Positions 17,268 to 26,594 of a stretch of 64,000 bases of DNA are shown here, one piece after another. Below the pieces are notes generated by a model. It searched no databases and was not told the origin of the DNA. It saw only the letters and a list, made by a program, of their open reading frames with translations. Each line of letters begins with the position of its first letter. The first letter of the stretch is position 1. Source of the DNA: Ignavibacteria bacterium. GTDB taxonomy: Bacteria > Bacteroidota > Ignavibacteria > Tepidaquicellales > Tepidaquicellaceae. The stretch covers positions 1 through 64,000 of the forward strand of contig JAQTLX010000011.1 of the NCBI GenBank assembly GCA_028714695.1, written 5' to 3'. Both the position numbers and the translations under genes were made by a program.

Positions 17268-19376
17268 ATGAAAAATCTCATACTTATTCTTTTCTTATCA
17301 GCAGCAATAAATTGCACCGCTCAATGGACACAAACAGATGGAATTTACGGCGGACAGGTTAACTCATTAACTGTTTCCGGAACAAATATTTTTGCAGGTA
17401 CCGACCGCGGCGGTGTATATTTATCTACAAATAATGGTGCAAACTGGATTGCAAGGAAAAACGGGTTGACGAATCTTGTAGTTTACTCAGTTGTTTTTTC
17501 AGGAGCGAATATATTTTGCGGAACAGAAGGCGGTGTGTTTTTGTCAACAAATTCCGGTTTAAATTGGACATCAGCCGGATTATCGGGGCATTATATCCCC
17601 GCTCTTTTGGTGTTTGGCTCTAAACTTTTTGCCGGCTCTGCTGATAGCGGTGTATATGTATCTACAAATAACGGAACAAACTGGTCTGCTTCAAATAATG
17701 GAATTGGTTTACGATTGATTAATACTTTTGCGGTTTCAGGTACAACAATATTTGCGGGTGCAGGAAGTTGTGGGGTTTATCGGTCAACAAATAGCGGTAA
17801 TAACTGGAGTTGGGTAAATAACGGATTTCCAAACACAATCGTTAGAGCATTTGCTGTTTCAGGAAGTAATCTGTTCGCAGGAACCTATGAAGGAGTTTAT
17901 GTATCGTCAAATAATGGAACAAATTGGACATTAGCGGGCTTAGGTCAACGTGATGTTCGTGCTCTCGCAGTTTCAGGAAATAATCTATTTGCGGGTACGG
18001 ATAGCGGAGTGTATTTATCAACAAATAACGGATCTTTCTGGTCCCGTATGAACACCGGTTTAACGAATCTTAATATTTTTGCACTTACATTTTCTGAATC
18101 TGTTTTAATTACGGGAACCTGGGGCGGTATTTTCTTATCTACAAATAATGGCACACTCTGGACGGCTGCCAATAACGGACTATCGAATCATTGTATTAAC
18201 GCATTAACATCTTTGGGTACAAATATTTTTGCAGGTACCAACTGGGGTGTATTTATGTCGTCCGATAACGGTATAAACTGGGCAGGTGTAAATAACGGAT
18301 TTATTAAGGACGGATTGAGAGAAAAAAATATTCTGGCTATGGCTGTTTCAGGAAATAACCTGTTTGCCGGAACTGACGGTGCCGGTATATTTAAGTCAAC
18401 CAATAACGGTGCAAACTGGTTTGACGCCAGCAGCGGATTAACTAATATACATGTTTCTTCTTTTTGCGTTTCCGGTACAAACCTTTTTGCCGGAACGTGG
18501 TTCAACGGCGGTATATTTAAATCAACAAATAATGGTATAAATTGGACTGCTGCAAATAACGGAATAAACGTTGAACATATTACATGCTTTACAACCATAG
18601 GAACTAATATTTTTGCAGGTACAAGCGAAGGGGTTTTCCTGACTTCTAATAATGGAATCAACTGGGTGCAGGTTAATAATGGTTTGCCCGGTCCAGAAGG
18701 CCTGTATGTCGTTTCTATTACTGCACTCGGTGCAAAACTATTCGCAGGATTGGTTTCAAACGGCATTTATTTATCCACAAATAATGGAACCAGTTGGACT
18801 GCTTTCAATAATGGATTACCGAGTATTTATGTTGATGCTCTTGAATCTTATGGAACAAACTTGTTTACCGGAACAAGCGATTTTGAATCTAATACTGCCG
18901 GCATATTTTTATCTTCTAACTCAGGAGTTAATTGGATAAATAGAAATCAGGGGTTTTCTAATGTTCCGATTGTTTTTTCAATATTAATAGCAAACAATTA
19001 CATATTCGCAGGAACATGCGGTCAGTCTGTCTGGCGCCGCGCTTATTCCGATATTATAGGCGTTCAAACCATCGGCACTGAGATACCGGAAAATTATTCT
19101 CTGTCTCAGAACTACCCCAATCCCTTTAACCCGGTTACAAAAATAAAATTCTCCATACCCGAAAACGGAAACCGGAATAAAGGAAATGGTATTGTCACAT
19201 TAAAAGTTTATGACATACTCGGAAAAGAAATTGAGACACTCGTGAATGAATCGCTTCAGTCCGGAACGTATGAAACAACTTTCGACGGCTCCGCGCTGAA
19301 CAGCGGAGTGTATTTCTATAAATTATCGATTGACAATCAGCAGTTGGCAGCGAGGAAAATGCTATTAATAAAATAG
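17268..19376 (+). CDS. Secreted repeat beta-propeller protein with T9SS sorting domain
   Basis: 702 aa. Signal peptide at residues 1-18 (ending INCTAQ). Thirteen repeats of about 40-45 residues carry a [S/T]xNxGxNW motif (for example STNNGANW, STNSGLNW, SSNNGTNW) preceded by V-x-N-LFAGT, the blade signature of Ycf48/sortilin-like propellers. The last 90 residues are a type A sorting domain: SQNYPNPFNPVTKIKF, GVYFYKL, ARKMLLIK. It should be a cell-surface or secreted protein; ligand unknown. Its downstream DNA is nearly the same as that behind the preceding nucleotidase gene, suggesting local duplication of the 3' region. Confidence 0.88.
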   Translation: MKNLILILFLSAAINCTAQWTQTDGIYGGQVNSLTVSGTNIFAGTDRGGVYLSTNNGANWIARKNGLTNLVVYSVVFSGANIFCGTEGGVFLSTNSGLNWTSAGLSGHYIPALLVFGSKLFAGSADSGVYVSTNNGTNWSASNNGIGLRLINTFAVSGTTIFAGAGSCGVYRSTNSGNNWSWVNNGFPNTIVRAFAVSGSNLFAGTYEGVYVSSNNGTNWTLAGLGQRDVRALAVSGNNLFAGTDSGVYLSTNNGSFWSRMNTGLTNLNIFALTFSESVLITGTWGGIFLSTNNGTLWTAANNGLSNHCINALTSLGTNIFAGTNWGVFMSSDNGINWAGVNNGFIKDGLREKNILAMAVSGNNLFAGTDGAGIFKSTNNGANWFDASSGLTNIHVSSFCVSGTNLFAGTWFNGGIFKSTNNGINWTAANNGINVEHITCFTTIGTNIFAGTSEGVFLTSNNGINWVQVNNGLPGPEGLYVVSITALGAKLFAGLVSNGIYLSTNNGTSWTAFNNGLPSIYVDALESYGTNLFTGTSDFESNTAGIFLSSNSGVNWINRNQGFSNVPIVFSILIANNYIFAGTCGQSVWRRAYSDIIGVQTIGTEIPENYSLSQNYPNPFNPVTKIKFSIPENGNRNKGNGIVTLKVYDILGKEIETLVNESLQSGTYETTFDGSALNSGVYFYKLSIDNQQLAARKMLLIK

Positions 19377-19823
19377 TTCTTTTCAATTAGTAATTAGTAA
19401 TTAGTAATTAAAAACTTTAGCAATTAATTGTGATTAATTGCCAATTGTTAATTGCTTATCTTTTATCGCTAATCGCTAATCGCTAATTGCTAATTGCCAA
19501 TTGCCAATCGTTTATCGCTAATTGCTAATCGCTAATTGCTAATCGCTAATTGCTAATCGCTAATTGCTAATTGCCAATCGTTAATTGCTAATTGCCAATT
19601 GCTAACGGATATTTATTAATTATAAATTTAAAAAGTGCTATTAAATTCGGATTGACAATATCATAAAAATTTAGCACGTTAATTAAAATATCATTTAGTG
19701 CAGCATTCTCGCCAAGCATGTTCTTTAAAAAATCGAATGATTATTTGGCATCAAAAGTAATTCAAGTGTTCCCAAAAAAGTTGAAACAAAATAATTCCGC
19801 AAAGCAAACATAGGAGATATGAA
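19377..19823. other. Second repeat-filled spacer between T9SS cargo genes
   Basis: No gene is seen. It repeats the plan of 16843-17267: TAATTAGTAATTA motifs, a near-perfect TTAGCAATTAAT hairpin (19417-19444, one A-C mismatch), a heptad array (19469-19608), then the AAAAGTGC...TTGACAATATCATAA...AGCACGTTAATTAAAAT block (19630-19692). From about 19700 to 19823 the sequence is unique and probably holds the promoter of the following gene; AGGAGA at 19811-19816 is a good ribosome binding site for the ATG at 19824. Confidence 0.7.
19469..19608. repeat. Second heptanucleotide array (CTAATCG/CTAATTG), 20 units
   Basis: Twenty contiguous 7-bp units, mainly CTAATCG and CTAATTG, with drifted copies CCAATTG, CCAATCG, TTTATCG, TTAATTG and CTAACGG. 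It is related to the 16949-17123 array but uses CG where the first uses CA, and it is less homogeneous. It lies 92 bp after the stop codon of the propeller gene. Confidence 0.93.
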
Positions 19824-22541
19824 ATGTTTAAAAAATTATTCTTGTTAGTCTGCATCACTTTGTTCGGCATTAATTTAATTTATGCTCAAAAAACAAAATC
19901 GAAAATCCCAAGAGTACCATACAAAATTGTAATGAACGGCGATGCCTTAGTCGGAACGCGTGTTGACGGCAAACCAAACTCGTTCGGACTGCCTTCACTC
20001 ATTGATTTTGTCAGGAAATTTAAAAGTGAAGACAAAGCATATCCGCAATATCCAGTTACATTTGTGAATACCGGCTGCACTACTCTTTACGATATATGCT
20101 CGAATGGAAGCGCAGTTGAAATATGGCAGGACCCGGCAGAACCGGATAATATTCATGCGGTATTTATGACAGCGCCTCTTAACGATGGTTTATCGTTCCC
20201 TAATAGAAGGTCAAAATATTATTTCTCATCTGACAGAGGAACCTCATGGACATATCTTGCTGATATCCCGACAGGTACAAGAAGCGGGTACCCAACAATA
20301 AGCGGCCTTTCAGACGGCACTGCTTTAGTTGCCAACCACAGTCTTGACGGCGGCGGAGTATTAAGATGTCAGGCCTATAAAGATGCTTTCCCGGGAGTTG
20401 GAAGTTTCATAAGACTTGACGCTCCGGGTAATAATGGTTACGAATGGCCGAGAGTCATGCCTACAAGCAGTCTTTCCCTTACAAATAAATTCGTTATGAT
20501 AGGCTCGCTTAAAGATCAGGATACGACCCGATATAATGTATGTACAAATTTTTATTCCACTCCCAGCACATGGTTAGGCTGGAATACAATTCCCGCAGAG
20601 CAGTCTGAAGCATATGCCATCGGAAGAGGATCTGACGGAAGAATCGGAATAGCCTATATAAATGATTACAATAATGCTCCTAATTATTATGGTGACGTAT
20701 GGTTTATTGAATCTACAAATAACGGCACTTCATTTTCAACTCCGCTCAGAATATTTGATGCTAATTTTGATACAGGAGGAGATAGTCTGGGTGCATTTAA
20801 AGGCATAAGTATATCTTATAAAGGAAATGTACCTGCTGTTGTATTTGAAACAGTATTACAAACACCGAATGCAGGATATTTCCCTTTTGCACCTTCAAAT
20901 ATTAGATTCTGGTCGCCCTCACTTCCCGGCTCGGACCCTAACAGAAGTATTATTATTGTCGATACATCGAACGTACCTTTCCATCCGTTTGTAGGTGTCA
21001 ATGACTTAATGGCTCCTATATGCAGACCAAGTTTAGGCATTTCTTCGGATGGACGCGTTTTATTTATGGCGTTTTGCGCCGCATCCGGCAATATCGGGGG
21101 TTCTGTTGATTCTACAACTTTTATGGATATTTGGTTTTCTTATTCTTTAAACGGGGGCAGTACCTGGTCAATGCCTTCAAAAATTAATCCCGCATCGCCG
21201 ATAAAAGACTGGAGATATGTAAGTGTATCGCCTGTTAATGATATAGGCTCAAATTATTATTGCAATATGGTTGCTTTAAAGGGCAGTATTCCCGGCTCTT
21301 ATATTAACGGTTCCGATAATGGTCAGTCTATGGAAGAGTTCTGGTCGATAAGAGTTTCAGAATATTTCGAACCGCAGGTACCTAATCCCCCCGTGTTAAT
21401 AAGTCCTACGAATGCTGCGACAGGTGTTTCATTAACTCCTATCTTCGACTGGTCTGATGTATCAGGTGCGACATATTATAATTTTCAGATGGCGTCAGAT
21501 AATAATTTCACTAATATCATACTGAACATTAACAATTTATCAACCTCAGGTTATCAGGCTGCTTCCGCGCTTTCACCGAATACAACGTATTATTGGAGAG
21601 CCATGGCCGGTATGCCTGGAATTACAAGCGGTTGGTCAAACCAATGGAGTTTCACAACTCTCGGCGGACCTGCCGCTCCGACTTTGTTAAGCCCTGCTAA
21701 CGGCTCAAATATTTTAACAACAACTCCTACTCTCGACTGGAACGATGTCTCAGGCGCGGTTTCTTATGAAGTACAAATAGCAACTGACGTAAATTTTGTT
21801 AATCTGATTGTCAATATAGGCACAGTAAATTCTCAATATATTACACCCTCTGGGACTTTAGCAGGCAATATGACATATTACTGGCGGGCAAGAGCAGAAA
21901 ACAGTACCGGAACAGGACCATGGTCATCAGTCTGGAACTTCAGAGTGGCCGCTCTGCCTACCGCTCCTACGCTTGTTTCACCGCCGAATTATTCATCGAA
22001 CCAGCCTCCGACTATATTATTAGATTGGGATAGTCTGGCATCTGCATCGACTTACAGGCTCCAGATAGCATCAGATTCACTTTTCATTTCAACGGTATTC
22101 GATACAAGCGGAGTGACGCGTTCTTATGTGCGAATGCGTTCGGGAATCCTTTTGCCTAACGGAAAATATTATTGGAGAGTTAACGCAACGAATATCGCAG
22201 GTACCGGTCCATGGTCCGTTATGTGGAATTTCAGAGTAAACCCTTCAGGCATTTATCAGTATTCCTCCGAGACGCCGAATGAATTTAAATTATATAATAA
22301 TTACCCGAATCCGTTTAATCCGTCTACAAACATTAAGTTTGCAATACCGAAATCAGCGTCCGTAAAAATTTCAGTATTCGACGTTTCGGGAAAAGAAATT
22401 GAAGCGCTCGTAAATGATAAATTGCAAGCAGGCATATATGAAACACGGTGGAACGCTTCAAAATGTTCCAGCGGTATTTATTTCTATAAAATTATTGCAG
22501 GAGATTTTTCAGAAACAAAGAAAATGTTATTAATAAAATAG
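19824..22541 (+). CDS. Secreted multidomain protein: sialidase-like region, three Fn3-like repeats, T9SS sorting domain
   Basis: 905 aa. Signal peptide at about residues 1-21 (ending NLIYAQ). Residues of roughly 70-510 resemble sialidase/BNR propellers (STNNGTSFS, SSDRGTSW, YSLNGGSTW). Three tandem fibronectin type III-like modules follow at about 520-810, each with P-x-L-[ILV]-SP near its start, a DW-[SDN]-x-[VL] core (FDWSDVSGATYY, LDWNDVSGAVSY, LDWDSLASASTY) and YYWR[AV]. The C-terminal 80 residues are the sorting domain (NNYPNPFNPSTNIKF, GIYFYKI, KKMLLIK). It is likely a surface protein exported by T9SS. Enzymatic activity cannot be assigned because sialidase catalytic residues are not evident. 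Confidence 0.87.
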   Translation: MFKKLFLLVCITLFGINLIYAQKTKSKIPRVPYKIVMNGDALVGTRVDGKPNSFGLPSLIDFVRKFKSEDKAYPQYPVTFVNTGCTTLYDICSNGSAVEIWQDPAEPDNIHAVFMTAPLNDGLSFPNRRSKYYFSSDRGTSWTYLADIPTGTRSGYPTISGLSDGTALVANHSLDGGGVLRCQAYKDAFPGVGSFIRLDAPGNNGYEWPRVMPTSSLSLTNKFVMIGSLKDQDTTRYNVCTNFYSTPSTWLGWNTIPAEQSEAYAIGRGSDGRIGIAYINDYNNAPNYYGDVWFIESTNNGTSFSTPLRIFDANFDTGGDSLGAFKGISISYKGNVPAVVFETVLQTPNAGYFPFAPSNIRFWSPSLPGSDPNRSIIIVDTSNVPFHPFVGVNDLMAPICRPSLGISSDGRVLFMAFCAASGNIGGSVDSTTFMDIWFSYSLNGGSTWSMPSKINPASPIKDWRYVSVSPVNDIGSNYYCNMVALKGSIPGSYINGSDNGQSMEEFWSIRVSEYFEPQVPNPPVLISPTNAATGVSLTPIFDWSDVSGATYYNFQMASDNNFTNIILNINNLSTSGYQAASALSPNTTYYWRAMAGMPGITSGWSNQWSFTTLGGPAAPTLLSPANGSNILTTTPTLDWNDVSGAVSYEVQIATDVNFVNLIVNIGTVNSQYITPSGTLAGNMTYYWRARAENSTGTGPWSSVWNFRVAALPTAPTLVSPPNYSSNQPPTILLDWDSLASASTYRLQIASDSLFISTVFDTSGVTRSYVRMRSGILLPNGKYYWRVNATNIAGTGPWSVMWNFRVNPSGIYQYSSETPNEFKLYNNYPNPFNPSTNIKFAIPKSASVKISVFDVSGKEIEALVNDKLQAGIYETRWNASKCSSGIYFYKIIAGDFSETKKMLLIK

Positions 22542-22647
22542 CATTAAATTCAATTAGTAATTAGTAATTAGTAATTAATAATTAATAATTAGAAAACAGT
22601 AATTTTGATAATAAGTAATTATTACTGTTTTTGATTCTGAATTCTTG

Positions 22648-22661
22648 TTCGCCACGGCGAA
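22648..22661. repeat. 14-bp GC-core palindrome in AT-rich convergent spacer
   Basis: TTCGCC-AC-GGCGAA, a 6-bp inverted repeat, in the spacer between two convergent genes (22542-22729). The rest of that spacer is TAATTAGTAATTA motifs on both sides in opposite orientation, which could fold as a bidirectional terminator. Related palindromes occur at 26543-26556 and 55476-55489. Confidence 0.6.
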
Positions 22662-22729
22662 TCTTCGAATTCTTGATTCTTGATTCTGAATTAGTAATTA
22701 TTAATTACTAATTACTAATTACTGATTGA

Positions 22730-24178
22730 TTAAACTATTTTGTCCTTTAAAAACTTAACAAGATTATCTTTCGCCACCCTCACCTGCTCCATTGAATCAC
22801 GCTCTCTGACCGTTACTGTGTCATTCGTCAGAGTCTCTGAATCAACCGTCACGCAGAACGGTGTTCCGCACTCGTCCTGACGCCTGTATCTTCTTCCGAC
22901 AGCGCCCGAATCGTCATAAAATACTCTGAAGTATTTCCTCAGGTCTTCCGTAATGTTGTGCGCTATGTCCTGCATGCCGTCCCTGTTTACAAGCGGAAAT
23001 ACTGCCGCCTTAACCGGCGCGAATGAAGGATGTATATGAAGCACTGTTCTCACTTCGGACGATTTCGTTCCGTCCGAATTTTCCTTCACAACTTCTTCTT
23101 CATCGTAAGCGTTTATAAGAAATGCCATGAAACTTCTCGACGCTCCCGCCGATGTTTCAATTACGTATGGTATAAATCTTTCCTTTGTCTGGTCGTCAAA
23201 ATACTCGAGTTTCTTTCCCGAATATTCCGAGTGACGCTTTAAATCGAAATCAGTTCTGTTATGTATTCCTTCTATCTCACCCCATCCGAACGGGAATTTA
23301 AATTCAATATCAACCGCTGCTTTTGCATAATGCGCAAGTTTGTCGTGCTCGTGTATATTTAAATTTTCTCTTTTAATTCCGTGCTTCACGAACCAGTTTA
23401 TTCTCTGCTCTTTCCAGTAATCGAACCACTTCGCGTCTTCATCGGGTCTAATAAAGAACTGCATTTCCATCTGCTCGAATTCACGCGTCCTGAATAAAAA
23501 GTTCTTTGTGTTGATTTCATTTCTGAAAGCCTTCCCAATCTGCGCGATACCGAAAGGTAATTTCATTCTTCCTGATTCCTTAACGTTCAGAAAATTCACA
23601 TAAATTCCCTGTGCCGTTTCAGGTCGGAGAAATATAATGTTCGACGAATCCTCTACAGGTCCTATGAAAGTCTTGAACATAAGATTGAAACTTCTCGCCT
23701 TTGTGAACGTGCCGTTCCTTCCGCAGTTAGGACAGTTTACGGTCGAAAGAACTTTCTCTGAATTATCGGGGTCGTCTATGAAACTCATTAACTTGTTGTC
23801 GTCAAGCCCCAGTTCCTTCTTTAAGTCATCAACCATTTTCTTCCGCGCTTTTTCACTCATTCCCTCAAGCAGTATATCATACCTGAACCTCGCTTTGCAT
23901 TCTCTGCAGTCAACCATAGGGTCGGTGAAATTCTCGACGTGTCCAGACGCTTCCCATACTTTCGGATGCATCAATATTGCGGCGTCTATTCCTTCAATAT
24001 TTTCGCGGTATGTCATCTCTTTCCACCATGACTGCTTAATATTGTTAAGCATCTCGACGCCTAAGGGACCGTAATCCCAGCACCCGTTTAATCCGCCGTA
24101 TATTTCCGACGACTGAAACACAAATCCCCTGCGCTTTGAAAGGGATACAACTTTTTCCGTAATGTCTGTTTTTGCCAT
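22730..24178 (-). CDS. glyQS: Glycyl-tRNA synthetase (single-chain, class II)
   Basis: 482 aa. Charges tRNA-Gly in the cytoplasm. This is the alpha2 homodimeric form found in Bacteroidota, Thermus and eukaryotes, not the alpha/beta form of E. coli. The N-terminus has SKRRGFVFQSSEIYGG and WDYGPLGVEM; a Cys4 region (DCRECKARF and VNCPNCGRNGTF) lies near residues 90 and 150; motif 2 is FRNEINTKNFLFRTREFEQMEMQ; motif 3 is in ETSAGASRSF. The C-terminal anticodon-binding domain begins near 375 (HPSFAPVKAAVFPL). Length is normal for the family. Confidence 0.97.
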   Translation of the reverse strand: MAKTDITEKVVSLSKRRGFVFQSSEIYGGLNGCWDYGPLGVEMLNNIKQSWWKEMTYRENIEGIDAAILMHPKVWEASGHVENFTDPMVDCRECKARFRYDILLEGMSEKARKKMVDDLKKELGLDDNKLMSFIDDPDNSEKVLSTVNCPNCGRNGTFTKARSFNLMFKTFIGPVEDSSNIIFLRPETAQGIYVNFLNVKESGRMKLPFGIAQIGKAFRNEINTKNFLFRTREFEQMEMQFFIRPDEDAKWFDYWKEQRINWFVKHGIKRENLNIHEHDKLAHYAKAAVDIEFKFPFGWGEIEGIHNRTDFDLKRHSEYSGKKLEYFDDQTKERFIPYVIETSAGASRSFMAFLINAYDEEEVVKENSDGTKSSEVRTVLHIHPSFAPVKAAVFPLVNRDGMQDIAHNITEDLRKYFRVFYDDSGAVGRRYRRQDECGTPFCVTVDSETLTNDTVTVRERDSMEQVRVAKDNLVKFLKDKIV

Positions 24179-24324
24179 AAATTAATTATAATCATGTAAT
24201 TTAACGATTTTCAACTTTAGTTTTTATGTAATTTGAATTCTCATTCATCATTTGATACTCCCCCGGCAGATTAGATTTTTCATAAATTTTACTTTGATTA
24301 TTTTACATTAAACAAAAACAAATT

Positions 24325-25035
24325 ATGAACGAAGTCGAAGAAATTTTATCCGTATTCGAGAAGAACGGAAAGGAAGAAAATCTCAAAGGGATGGCGAGAT
24401 ACGGCATTCGGTTCGAGAAAGCATTCGGATGCAACATCCCCCTTCTGAGAAATCTCGCCAAATCCTACAAGAACAATCACGAACTCGCGCTAAAACTATG
24501 GAAAACAAGAATTCATGAAGCAAGGATTATGGCGTTCCTCATTGACGATTACGAAAAGGTCACAATCGCTCAGGCTGAGAATTGGCTTAAAGACGTTAAG
24601 TCATGGGATATCTGCGACGGACTCTGCAATAACCTGCTATATAAAACCCCGTTCGCTTACAAAAAAGCAGTCGAATGGACTAAAAGAAAAGATGAATTCC
24701 GGAAGCGCGCCGGTTTCGTTATGATGGCTGTGCTTTCAGTTCATGATAAGAAGCAAAAAGACGAAACGTTTACCGGATTCCTGGAGATTATTTCGAAGCA
24801 TTGCGATGACGACAGAAACTTCGTGAAGAAAGCCGTCAACTGGGCGCTTCGTTCAATCGGAAAAAGAAACTTCGTGCTGAATCATCTTGCTATTGAAACA
24901 GCGGAACAAATACGGAAAAATGAGAGTAAAACTTCTAAGTGGATAGCGAACGATGCATTAAGGGAATTGAAAAATGAAAAGACTATGAGCGTAATTTTGA
25001 GAAGAGAAAACAAGTTAAACGTGATTAAACTATAG
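24325..25035 (+). CDS. AlkD-like DNA alkylation repair protein
   Basis: 236 aa, all-helical HEAT-like repeat glycosylase. The family excises N3- and N7-alkylated purines from DNA. SWDICDGLCNN contains the Trp and catalytic Asp of the AlkD active site; VNWALRSIGKRN contains the second conserved Trp and the Arg region; RMGIRF-like RYGIRF lies near the N-terminus. It starts with ATG at 24325, divergent from glycyl-tRNA synthetase with a 146-bp spacer holding both promoters. It ends 44 bp before the next gene. Confidence 0.85.
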   Translation: MNEVEEILSVFEKNGKEENLKGMARYGIRFEKAFGCNIPLLRNLAKSYKNNHELALKLWKTRIHEARIMAFLIDDYEKVTIAQAENWLKDVKSWDICDGLCNNLLYKTPFAYKKAVEWTKRKDEFRKRAGFVMMAVLSVHDKKQKDETFTGFLEIISKHCDDDRNFVKKAVNWALRSIGKRNFVLNHLAIETAEQIRKNESKTSKWIANDALRELKNEKTMSVILRRENKLNVIKL

Positions 25036-25079
25036 CCGCCGGAGTTTTGTCTAATTATTAAGTAAACAAGAGTAAAAAA

Positions 25080-26441
25080 ATGAAAACACGAATACAAATA
25101 AAGAGATTGTTGACGGTCATGTTCCTGTCCGCAGCACTGCTTTTTTCAGTGAGCATCTCTTTATACTCCCAGCAGAAAAATGATATTGATGATGACGAGG
25201 ATTTATTCGACCAGTCAACCGATTATAAGGAAACTTATAAAGACCTCTCCAATGACGGAGAATGGATTCAGATGACGAAGGGAGACCTGATGGAACAATC
25301 TACAGATGACGGCACAGGAAGCGGCTATAACAGCAAGGACGAGGCCGGTATGATGACTATCGTTATGGTTTGGAGGCCATGGGGTTATCATACAGGATGG
25401 ACGCCCTATTCGAACGGAAGATGGATATATACGGATTGCAACTGGTACTGGTCATCTTATTATTCATGGGGATGGGCGCCATATCACTACGGCAGATGGG
25501 TATATAATCCTATCTATGGATGGGTGTGGATTCCCGGAAGACACTGGGCGCCTGCGTGGGTCGACTGGTGCTGGTCTGACTCATACGTCGGCTGGTATCC
25601 GAGATATCCGAGATTTCACAGGACATTTGATTTCAACAGATATTATGAAAGAGAACATAACAGATGGGTATTCGTCGAAAGGAATAAAATGCTCGATCCG
25701 AAAATAAGCAAACATAATATTGTAAGTTCGGAACTTAACAAAGACATTATTTCTAAATCAAAGATAAATTCCGAAACGAATAAATATCTTAACGGAAAAA
25801 TTGTCAGCGCGGGTCCTAACGTGAAAGATATTGAAAAAACAATGGGCAGGAAAATCGACGAAAAGAAAATCAACTATACCGACGTAAAAGATAAATCCAA
25901 AGTGGCGGATAAAAATGTGTATGCCTATAAACCGAATACAGAGACAGGCAGCAAAACAAAATCCGACAATACAAATACGGGCTCGGTCAAAGATAAAAAC
26001 GTGAAGGCAAAGAATGACAATACAAGCATAAAGACGAACAATAATAACGTCACAAAGAAAAAAGATAATACAAGCGTAAAAACGAACAATACTTATACTA
26101 AAACGGATAATACATCTTTAAAGAAAGACAAATACATAACTAAGAACGAAAACTCCGTAAAAACGGTCAATACGAAGAAACAGCCTAAAGTTAATGTGAG
26201 CACAAATGAGAACAAGAACAGTTACAACAAAACGATAAATACAGGTTCTCGCAATACGGAAAAAATAAACAAGAGAAATAACGGAAATAAGAACACAACT
26301 ATTTCCAGAAACACCGGCAATCGTAACAGTTCGAATATATCGAAAAGACAATACAGCGGAAACAGAAACTATAACGGCAGCAGAGGAAATAGCAGCACCA
26401 GAAGCAATAACGGCAATCCGGGAAAAAACAGAAGTAAATAA
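25080..26441 (+). CDS. Secreted YXWGXW-type protein with Asn/Lys/Thr-rich tail
   Basis: 453 aa. Signal peptide at about residues 1-31 (ending SISLYSQ). An acidic stretch (NDIDDDEDLFDQ) is followed by a Trp/Tyr-rich domain at about 95-190 with repeated W-x-P-x-x-x-G-[RV]-W units (WTPYSNGRWIY, WAPYHYGRWVY, WGWAPYHYG), as in YXWGXW/DUF6600 proteins. From about 240 to the end the sequence is low complexity: Asn, Lys, Thr, Ser and Arg, with repeats such as DNTSVKTNN and GNRN. The domain is often seen in envelope proteins of this phylum; function is unknown. A strong terminator follows. Confidence 0.75.
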   Translation: MKTRIQIKRLLTVMFLSAALLFSVSISLYSQQKNDIDDDEDLFDQSTDYKETYKDLSNDGEWIQMTKGDLMEQSTDDGTGSGYNSKDEAGMMTIVMVWRPWGYHTGWTPYSNGRWIYTDCNWYWSSYYSWGWAPYHYGRWVYNPIYGWVWIPGRHWAPAWVDWCWSDSYVGWYPRYPRFHRTFDFNRYYEREHNRWVFVERNKMLDPKISKHNIVSSELNKDIISKSKINSETNKYLNGKIVSAGPNVKDIEKTMGRKIDEKKINYTDVKDKSKVADKNVYAYKPNTETGSKTKSDNTNTGSVKDKNVKAKNDNTSIKTNNNNVTKKKDNTSVKTNNTYTKTDNTSLKKDKYITKNENSVKTVNTKKQPKVNVSTNENKNSYNKTINTGSRNTEKINKRNNGNKNTTISRNTGNRNSSNISKRQYSGNRNYNGSRGNSSTRSNNGNPGKNRSK

Positions 26442-26462
26442 ATAGGATAAGCAACGCGATAC

Positions 26463-26492
26463 AAAAAAGGCATCCAACAGGATGCCTTTTTT
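26463..26492. terminator. Intrinsic terminator, bidirectional
   Basis: GGCATCC (26469-26475), loop AACA, GGATGCC (26480-26486), flanked by six A on the left and six T on the right. The A/T flanks make it usable from both strands. It separates the convergent YXWGXW gene and the efflux operon. Confidence 0.9.
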
Positions 26493-26542
26493 GTTATGTT
26501 TATTTTTCACTCACTTCTTTGTCTTCCCCATTTAGTCATCTC

Positions 26543-26556
26543 TCCGCCGAGGCGGA
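26543..26556. repeat. 14-bp GC-core palindrome
   Basis: TCCGCC-GA-GGCGGA, between the terminator at 26463-26492 and the end of the RND gene. It has the same design as the palindromes at 22648 and 55476 (6-bp GC-rich arms around a 2-bp centre). Confidence 0.55.
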
Positions 26557-26594
26557 TTCATGACGGGGATCAAGACGCAAACAATTTATTAATA

